Part shown: positions 43,035-48,999 of the stretch, in pieces
Position numbering within the stretch: the first letter of the stretch is position 1
Layout of the letters: every line of letters begins with the position of its first letter
NCBI GenBank assembly: GCA_041583135.1
Contig: JBFHGJ010000038.1
Coordinates: forward strand, 1-48,999
Length of the DNA stretch: 48,999 nucleotides
Source of the DNA: JABSOG01 sp041583135
Lineage (GTDB): Bacteria > Pseudomonadota > Gammaproteobacteria > Enterobacterales > Alteromonadaceae
Reading direction: 5' to 3'
The notes under the pieces: model-generated
Seen by the model: the letters and a program-made list of their open reading frames with translations, nothing else
What the model was told of the DNA's origin: nothing
Databases searched by the model: none
Translations under genes and position numbers: made by a program

Positions 43035-44081
43035 TCAGTCCTGCTTTTGCAGAAACATCGCATCACCATAGCTGAAAAAGCGATATTGCTCTTTTACCGC
43101 GATATTATACGCATTCAAAATATGTTCTTTACCACAAAAAGCGCTAACCAGCATCAATAAGGTGCTTTGCGGTAAATGAAAATTGGTGATCATCGCATCG
43201 ACCACATAAAAGGCTTTACCCGGATAAATGAAGATATCGGTATCACCGTAAAACGGCACAATAAGTCCCTGCCCTTCAGTGTGCGCTTTTAACGCCGCAC
43301 TTTCTATTGAGCGCACAGACGTTGTGCCCACTGCCACCACCCTCTTTCCGGCTGCTTTGGTTTGTTTAATCTGTTCGACTACCGACGCCGGCACTTCAAT
43401 ATACTCTGCGTGCATTACGTGTTCTTCAATCGTATCGACACGAACCGGTTGAAAGGTCCCAGCGCCTACGTGCAAGGTCACAAACGCAAAGTTGACGCCT
43501 TTGGCTTTAAGTTGCGCCATCAGTGCATCGTCGAAATGCAATCCGGCAGTCGGCGCAGCCACGGCCCCGGGAACCTCACCATAGACGGTTTGATAACGTT
43601 CGCGGTCGCTCTTTTCATCAGGCCGGTCGATATAAGGCGGCAATGGCATATGGCCAATATCGTCAAGCACCGACAATACGCCCTCATCCGACTCGAAACG
43701 TAACTCAAATAAAGTATCGTGACGCGCGGTCATTTCACACCAGTGTTTTTGTTCGAGCAAGATTCTAGTGCCGGGTTTTGGCGCCTTGCTGGCTCTGATA
43801 TGGGCCAACACTCGATGCTCATCCAATACCCGTTCTACCAACACTTCAACCTTACCGCCTGATGCTTTGGTGCCGAACATTCTGGCAGGGATCACCTTGG
43901 TGTTGTTAAACACCATCAGGTCTCCAGGCTCTATAAAATCAATAATATCGGCAAATTTATGATGCCCTAACGCACCGCTGTTGCCGTCCAGTTTCAAGAG
44001 CCTGCTATCGGTTCTATTGGGGCATGGTTTTCGGGCAATTAGATGATCGGGTAAATCGAAGGAAAAATCGGCGACGCGCAT
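43035..44081 (-). CDS. queA: S-adenosylmethionine:tRNA ribosyltransferase-isomerase
   Basis: A 348-residue enzyme that transfers and isomerises the ribosyl part of SAM onto preQ1-tRNA to give epoxyqueuosine. MRVADFSFDLPDHLIARKPC is the family start; the ATG at 44081 is chosen over an in-frame TTG two codons upstream. PARMFGTKASGGKVEVL, EYIEVPASVVEQI, GKRVVAVGTTSVRSIESAA and FHLPQSTLLMLVSAF are conserved. It is the first gene of queA-tgt. In many gammaproteobacteria yajC-secDF continues in this transcript; here a terminator and a 251-bp gap separate them. Confidence 0.98.
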   Translation of the reverse strand: MRVADFSFDLPDHLIARKPCPNRTDSRLLKLDGNSGALGHHKFADIIDFIEPGDLMVFNNTKVIPARMFGTKASGGKVEVLVERVLDEHRVLAHIRASKAPKPGTRILLEQKHWCEMTARHDTLFELRFESDEGVLSVLDDIGHMPLPPYIDRPDEKSDRERYQTVYGEVPGAVAAPTAGLHFDDALMAQLKAKGVNFAFVTLHVGAGTFQPVRVDTIEEHVMHAEYIEVPASVVEQIKQTKAAGKRVVAVGTTSVRSIESAALKAHTEGQGLIVPFYGDTDIFIYPGKAFYVVDAMITNFHLPQSTLLMLVSAFCGKEHILNAYNIAVKEQYRFFSYGDAMFLQKQD

Positions 44082-44219
44082 GGACAAAAAGTAAACACCA
44101 GTAGAAAAATGCGGCTAGTCTAGTGATATATATCAGGAATATCAAGGTTCTCGTCACCAAATACTTGAGACTTTCAATTTTTGAGATTAAGCTAACTGTA
44201 ATATGTCTGGGGAACGAAT

Positions 44220-44267
44220 ATGGACTTCAAGAACAAATTTAAGTGGGAAATTTTCGTTAATGAATGA
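44220..44267 (+). CDS. Possible 15-codon leader ORF overlapping the GGDEF/EAL start
   Basis: ATG at 44220 has GGGGA six bases upstream, a better ribosome-binding site than any candidate start of the next gene. It encodes MDFKNKFKWEIFVNE and stops with TGA at 44265-44267, overlapping by 8 nt the ATG at 44260 of the next gene in another frame. The layout fits translational coupling. It could also be chance, since there is no independent evidence of translation. Confidence 0.3.
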   Translation: MDFKNKFKWEIFVNE

Positions 44268-46767
44268 ATCGCTCACCTTATTATTGGTTTCGCCTTCTCA
44301 AAGTCGGCGCGAAAAAATCGAAAAAACCATCAACAGAGCACAAGTTTTTACCGTTATATCAACGACCAATAGCACTGAAGCTATCAAGGTCTTAAAAACG
44401 CAGAAAGTTCACTTTATCGTTTCCGAAATCGATATCGGTAGTGTAGACGGCTGGCGCTTATCGCGTATGGTGCGATCGAGTATTTACCAAACCGCAGCTG
44501 ATGTGCCTTTTGTTTTAATCACCTCCACCTATTGTGAGCGTATCGCAGAAACGACTGCGCGGGTATTTGAAATAGACGCCGTGGTGCCATTCGAACGCTT
44601 GCAAATGCTCAGCGGCGCCCTTTCTAACGCGTTTTCGTCGGATATTAAGCGCGAAGATAAATTACCAGTGCTGGTGATCGAAGATACCGAAGATACGGCT
44701 GATTTGGTTAAACGTATTTTGCGTCGCAATTTCAATACGGATATTGCCTACAATGGAAAAGACGGTATCGCGTTATTCCGTGAAAAGAAATATGCCATTA
44801 TCTTATTAGATGTCATGTTGCCGGGCATGAACGGCTATGAGGTGCTAGAAGTCATCCTCAGCGAAAGACCGCAACAAACCGTCGTGGTTATGACCGCCCA
44901 TGGCAATATGGATATGGCCGAAGAACTGATGATGATAGGCGCGGCAGATTATATTCAAAAACCGTTTCATGCCGAACAGCTGCGTAAGGTGTGTGAAATT
45001 GCCTCTCAGCGCCAAGACTTTATGGTCAGTAACGCGCAATTTGCTGAAAAGGTCAAAGCACTAGAGTCCAGTGAAGAAAGCTATCGCACCCTCTCTCAAG
45101 CCCACAGTAAACTGCTTAACCACTTAAGCACGGTTATTTTAGAGTTAGACCGTCAAGGCGACATTCATTTTCTCAACCAGGCATGGCAAAACCTTACCGG
45201 CTATTCAGTTGCCGATTCATTGACACAACCTTTTGTGCGATTTATCTGCCCCACTCACGAAGAACGTGAGGGCGTATTTATCGACACCATTGAAGACATG
45301 TATAAAGGCCGCATCGAAAGTTGCACCCTAGAGTTTAAATTGCTGCACAAAAACGCCAAGGACATCTGGGTTGAAGGCCGCTTTGATGTGACCCGCGGCA
45401 GCGATGATATCGTCGGTATTACAGCGACTATCGATAATATCACCGGCCGCAAAGAAGCGGAGCTGCGCTTACAGCACTTAGCACTGCATGATACGCTTAC
45501 CGGTCTACACAATCGTTATTTCTTCGACGGAGAGCTAAATCGCGTCGCATCACTGTCTAATCGTAATCATTCAGTGCACTGTCTATTATATATAGACCTT
45601 GATCATTTTAAGGTGATCAACGATACCCAGGGTCACCAACAAGGAGATATGGTGCTCAAAGAGGTGGCGAACACTTTAAGTCGCCGATTAAGAGAATCAG
45701 ACCTCCTTTGTCGAATTGGTGGTGATGAATTTGCGGTATTGTTGTTCGACACCGATACCGAAGCGGCCGGCAGAATTGCACAGGAAGTCTGTAGCCGTAT
45801 CGTTCAAGGCCACTACCAGTTTGGCGACCGCATATACAAGATCAGCTGTAGTATCGGTATTTCAAAAATCGACGGCAGTTCGAAAGATGCTCACGAGTAT
45901 CTCAAACAAGCAGATATCGCACTATATGTCGCGAAAAAACGTGGTCGTAACCTAGTTCACTGCTACTCGCACGAAGACAAAGAGAGCGACGACTTTAAGA
46001 ACTCCATTGAATGGGCGCACAAACTGCAAGAAGCCATCATCAACGACAATATCGTGATGCACTTCCAACCCATTATCGACATCAAAACCGAACAGGTTGC
46101 CTATTTTGAGGCATTGGTCAGATTGACAATGGACGGTCAGATGATCTTCCCGGGTCAGTTCATACCCGCACTTGAGCGCGCAGAGGACATCCACCTGCTA
46201 GACCACCAAGTCGTGTCGAAAACCATTTGGATGCTCAGTGAGTATCCTTGCCTTGAAAAGGTCGCCATCAACCTCTCGGCGCAGGCATTCAGTGACGAGC
46301 GCCTGTTGCCTATCATTGAGAGTAAGTTGGCAAAGTATGATGTCTCCCCTTCGAGGGTGATTTTTGAGCTGACCGAGTCGGCCAGTTTAACCAACCTAAG
46401 TGCGACTCAAAGAATGATCTCTACGCTCACTGAAATGGGCTGTGAATTTTCGATAGACGACTTTGGTACAGGCTTTAGTACATTTGCCTATTTAAAAGAG
46501 TTACCGGCGAACAGCGTCAAGATAGACGGTTCGTTTGTCAAAGACATGCTCAGCGATCCTATCGACTTGGCATTGGTCAAAGCCATTCGTGAAGTTGCCC
46601 ATTCCCTTGACAAAAAGTCGGTCGCAGAATTTGTCGAGAACAAGGCCATTTTACAGAAACTGGCAGAGATTGGCGTCGATTATGCCCAAGGCTATTACAT
46701 CAGTAAGCCGTTACCTATTGAGGCAATCTTAGAGCTGAATATCAGCGAGGGACTATTGGAAAATTAG
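44260..46767 (+). CDS. Dual-receiver PAS-GGDEF-EAL c-di-GMP protein
   Basis: 835 residues from ATG 44260 (alternative 44203, 19 codons longer). The order is REC1 (~3-125), degenerate; REC2 (~133-250), with phospho-Asp184 in LLDVMLPGMNG and a Lys in QKPFH; PAS (~288-395); GGDEF (~405-570), with an intact GGDEF signature at 487-491 and an RxxD inhibitory site (RESD, 478-481) five residues before it; EAL (~580-825), with E617-A-L, N671, E703, D733-D734 and K754 present. Both cyclase and phosphodiesterase look competent, so the net activity cannot be read. REC1 has Glu56 where the phospho-Asp should be, and lacks the acidic pair. Monocistronic, ended by a hairpin near 46861. Confidence 0.92.
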   Translation: MNESLTLLLVSPSQSRREKIEKTINRAQVFTVISTTNSTEAIKVLKTQKVHFIVSEIDIGSVDGWRLSRMVRSSIYQTAADVPFVLITSTYCERIAETTARVFEIDAVVPFERLQMLSGALSNAFSSDIKREDKLPVLVIEDTEDTADLVKRILRRNFNTDIAYNGKDGIALFREKKYAIILLDVMLPGMNGYEVLEVILSERPQQTVVVMTAHGNMDMAEELMMIGAADYIQKPFHAEQLRKVCEIASQRQDFMVSNAQFAEKVKALESSEESYRTLSQAHSKLLNHLSTVILELDRQGDIHFLNQAWQNLTGYSVADSLTQPFVRFICPTHEEREGVFIDTIEDMYKGRIESCTLEFKLLHKNAKDIWVEGRFDVTRGSDDIVGITATIDNITGRKEAELRLQHLALHDTLTGLHNRYFFDGELNRVASLSNRNHSVHCLLYIDLDHFKVINDTQGHQQGDMVLKEVANTLSRRLRESDLLCRIGGDEFAVLLFDTDTEAAGRIAQEVCSRIVQGHYQFGDRIYKISCSIGISKIDGSSKDAHEYLKQADIALYVAKKRGRNLVHCYSHEDKESDDFKNSIEWAHKLQEAIINDNIVMHFQPIIDIKTEQVAYFEALVRLTMDGQMIFPGQFIPALERAEDIHLLDHQVVSKTIWMLSEYPCLEKVAINLSAQAFSDERLLPIIESKLAKYDVSPSRVIFELTESASLTNLSATQRMISTLTEMGCEFSIDDFGTGFSTFAYLKELPANSVKIDGSFVKDMLSDPIDLALVKAIREVAHSLDKKSVAEFVENKAILQKLAEIGVDYAQGYYISKPLPIEAILELNISEGLLEN

Positions 46768-47340
46768 GCCCTTTAACGTTTTTTTGTACACAAAGCCTAG
46801 CATTTACACAAAAATGCATAAAGTTCTGTTTTTGTCAAAAGATTTATTTTTGTTTTTTTTTTGAAAGGGGACTATTCCCCTTTTCAATACCATTATCCCT
46901 TCGCAGCTTGGTAAAATTCATACAGTCGTTTGAATCCATCTAAATTTTAAATTCCCCAAAATACAATTAGTTACATTATGGCAACTAGTGCTTTTCTTAT
47001 TTTTTTGTGAGATATTGCTGCAAATTTACTGAGGAATTTGCCGAAATTATTCGTTGTTTTTAACGAACAATGTTGCGCAAAAATGGCTATTTTGTTGCCT
47101 GTCGCCAAATCAGACTAGCAATAAATCTGGTTAATAATTATACTTTTATGGCTTGTTCAAGCATAACCGGGCGTATGAAAAAAGAACCATTACGTTTCTC
47201 CGATTAACTTTAAATAGAGTCATTCAAGGAAGCTATAATAAAAAATCAAGGGAATGTAGCGTAAAAAATCATCAACCTGTGGGGTAGTAGATATTATGGG
47301 TATTACTGAAAAACCTTTAATCGAAGGGGAGCTTCAAGTT
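46768..47340 (+). promoter_or_regulatory. 573-bp AT-rich gap upstream of the ThDP enzyme
   Basis: No gene seen. At 46861-46887 a G4/C4 hairpin (GGGGA-CTAT-TCCCC with A/T extensions) sits after a long T-rich tract and probably ends the GGDEF/EAL transcript. TTCGTT/AACGAA (47050-47067) is a small inverted repeat. The rest, with T-runs and no evident motif, is probably a long promoter and leader. I cannot pick one promoter. Confidence 0.45.
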
Positions 47341-48999
47341 ATGGAGGATTATACAGCTGCCGACTTAATCGTCGAATATTTGCATCATTTAGGCGTGGAA
47401 TATATTTTCGGTATACCTGGCGGGGCCATTGAGCCTTTGTACAATGCGCTCGCACGTAGCGAACGCAATGGTGGACCAAGAGCCGTCGTCTCTCGTCACG
47501 AAGCTGGTGCTGCCTTTATGGCAGATGGCTATGCCATTGAAACCGGCAAACTAGGTGTTGTTTGCGCAACTACCGGTCCTGGCACCACCAATTTGATCAC
47601 AGGCGTCGCCAATGCGTTGGCTGACAATGTGCCAATGCTGGTGATCACTGCACAAACCGCTTTGCCCAAATTCGGCAAAGATGCATTCCAAGATTCATCC
47701 TGTGCTGCTATTGATACCGTGGCAATGTTCAGACATTGTACACGCTTTAGCACCTTGGTTAGCCATCCCGAGCAGTTAGAAAGTAAACTGATCTCGGCCC
47801 TTATGGCGACACACCGAATTCCGAAAGGTCCGGTACACATTAGTATTCCTGCGGATATTTTGCGCCAAGCCTCACAAACCAAACCTCATGTCAGGCCAGA
47901 AGCACTGCTACATGATTTTACCTTAAAAGATAAGGCCGCCCTTGAGAAACTCAATGACGAATTAGGCAACGTCAACCGTATTGTAATGTTTTTAGGTGAC
48001 GGCTGCGCCGGTGCCGCAGACGAGATCATGCGTTTTGCCGAACTGGTAAATGCACCGTTTGTTACAGGCCCAATGGGCAAGCGCTGGGTAGATGAGACTC
48101 ACCCACTGTATCGTGGCGTCTTTGGTTTTGGCGGTCACGAAGATGCGCAAGTGCTATTTAACAATGAAGAGGTTGAATTGGTACTCGCCGTCGGCGCCTC
48201 ACTCAGCGAAATGGGTACCGGCGGTTGGTCTAGCACGTTGTTGAATGAACGGATGATACACATCGACTCATCCGTCGAGCACTTTACCCGTTCGCCAATG
48301 GCCAAACTCCATGTTTGCGGCCATCTCAATGCTGTTTTCAACAAATTGATAGAAAACGTTCAGCAGGCACGAAACTGGGGCCGCTCTTGGAAGGGCTTGA
48401 AACTAGAAGATCACTCGAGCCAAAATCCATTTGGCGGGAGATTTATGGTCGATAGCCTTGAAGCCACGTCTTCAAACGAAGTACCTATTAAGCCGCAACG
48501 CTTATTTACGTATTTGGCCAAGCGACTACCCACCGGCACAAGAACATTTTTTGATACCGGCAACTCGTGGGCATGGTCTACCCATTATTATCAGCGGCCA
48601 GAATCAGACGGCAGCTATCGCATGGCCATGGGCTTTGGTGCTATGGGCTGGGCAATTGGTGCTTCTATCGGCTGCTCTATCGCCAACAAAAAGACGCCAA
48701 CAGTGTGTGTGACCGGTGACGGCGCCTATTTAATGAGCGGTCAAGAGATCACCACAGCCGCTCAAGAAGGTTTACCGGTCGTAATGCTCATACTCAATGA
48801 CAATGCATATGGCATGATCATGCACGGACAGCGATTGGCCTGTGCCGAACAGATTGGCTATCGTCTATCCGGCAATTACGATCAACCTATCAACAAAGAC
48901 CTGATAAACTTTGCAGCAATGGCTGAGTCAATGGGGGTTGAAGGTATCGTCATTGAAACGCCTGAGGAAATGGAAGCCATCGACTTTGAGCGACTGTTC
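47341..48999 (+). CDS. Acetolactate-synthase-like thiamine-diphosphate enzyme (partial, runs off the window)
   Basis: At least 553 residues, lacking only the C-terminus. ThDP-enzyme architecture: EDYTAADLIVEYLHHLGVEY and FGIPGGAIEPLYNAL, then catalytic Glu54 in SRHEAGAAFMADGYA and TTGPGTTNLITG. The C-terminal pyrophosphate-Mg motif runs from GDGAYLMSGQEITTAAQEG to LNDNAYG. It resembles the catalytic subunit of acetolactate synthase but carries HEAGAAF instead of the usual HEQGAVH-type sequence, so acetolactate synthesis is probable rather than certain. ATG at 47341 has AAGGGGAG nine bases upstream; an ATG 15 codons earlier (47296) is a weaker option. No regulatory subunit is visible. Confidence 0.85.
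   Translation, partial: MEDYTAADLIVEYLHHLGVEYIFGIPGGAIEPLYNALARSERNGGPRAVVSRHEAGAAFMADGYAIETGKLGVVCATTGPGTTNLITGVANALADNVPMLVITAQTALPKFGKDAFQDSSCAAIDTVAMFRHCTRFSTLVSHPEQLESKLISALMATHRIPKGPVHISIPADILRQASQTKPHVRPEALLHDFTLKDKAALEKLNDELGNVNRIVMFLGDGCAGAADEIMRFAELVNAPFVTGPMGKRWVDETHPLYRGVFGFGGHEDAQVLFNNEEVELVLAVGASLSEMGTGGWSSTLLNERMIHIDSSVEHFTRSPMAKLHVCGHLNAVFNKLIENVQQARNWGRSWKGLKLEDHSSQNPFGGRFMVDSLEATSSNEVPIKPQRLFTYLAKRLPTGTRTFFDTGNSWAWSTHYYQRPESDGSYRMAMGFGAMGWAIGASIGCSIANKKTPTVCVTGDGAYLMSGQEITTAAQEGLPVVMLILNDNAYGMIMHGQRLACAEQIGYRLSGNYDQPINKDLINFAAMAESMGVEGIVIETPEEMEAIDFERLF

Overview
The window is an ordinary, densely packed chromosomal segment of a gammaproteobacterium. It is probably a marine member of the Alteromonadales (Shewanella/Colwellia/Pseudoalteromonas-like). 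The evidence is the set of conserved neighbourhoods: yejK/yejLM, mnmA-hflD-purB, thrS-infC-rpmI-rplT with an AUU start for infC, clpS-clpA beside cspD, monomeric icd next to rluE, etfBA divergent from the ETF-quinone oxidoreductase gene, and queA-tgt-yajC-secDF. The many extended -10 promoters followed by CCGCCGC, a rhombosortase and a DUF2989 lipoprotein fit the same group. I see no phage, insertion sequence or CRISPR array. The species cannot be named from the sequence alone.

Layout. 1-8.5 kb: nucleoid protein YejK diverges from yejL-yejM (envelope protein with a reduced periplasmic domain). A leftward pair follows: gamma-glutamyltranspeptidase, then a degenerate NRPS/PKS-like protein with a docking domain. 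A rhombosortase gene with a CTG start diverges from that pair. 8.6-13 kb: mnmA-hflD-purB, then leucine dehydrogenase. 13.1-18.5 kb: a structured intergenic element, the thrS-infC-rpmI-rplT translation operon (leftward), a pteridine-reductase-like SDR, a small zinc-ribbon-like protein, a riboflavin synthase, and tRNA-Val(GAC). 19-22.3 kb is the accessory-looking part: a membrane-anchored winged-helix regulator with a TolB-like beta-propeller, two tiny secreted peptides that both end in C-x-x-W-P-x-C, a terminator, and a tandem array of palindromic ~57-bp repeats. 22.4-28.8 kb: clpA, clpS, cspD, icd, rluE. 28.9-32.5 kb: the electron-transfer flavoprotein module with an 18-bp palindromic operator. 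32.6-38.4 kb: a GAF-GAF-hybrid histidine kinase with a thioredoxin-like partner, a long-form GAPDH and a lipoprotein. 38.4-44.1 kb: secF, secD, yajC, tgt, queA. 44.2-49 kb: a REC-REC-PAS-GGDEF-EAL protein, a 0.57-kb AT-rich gap, and an acetolactate-synthase-like ThDP enzyme cut by the window end.

Functional links. LeuDH, ETF/ETF-QO and monomeric IDH all belong to amino-acid/fatty-acid catabolism feeding the TCA cycle and quinone pool. ClpS/ClpA form the N-end-rule adaptor/unfoldase. YajC/SecDF form the accessory protein-export complex. Tgt/QueA make queuosine, and MnmA/RluE modify tRNA/rRNA. The strongest candidate for something undescribed is the regulator plus paired CxxWPxC peptides (19.0-22.1 kb). 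Next come the GGT/degenerate NRPS-PKS pair (3.2-7.8 kb) and the clustered palindromes at 13.19-13.31 kb and 22.11-22.31 kb.
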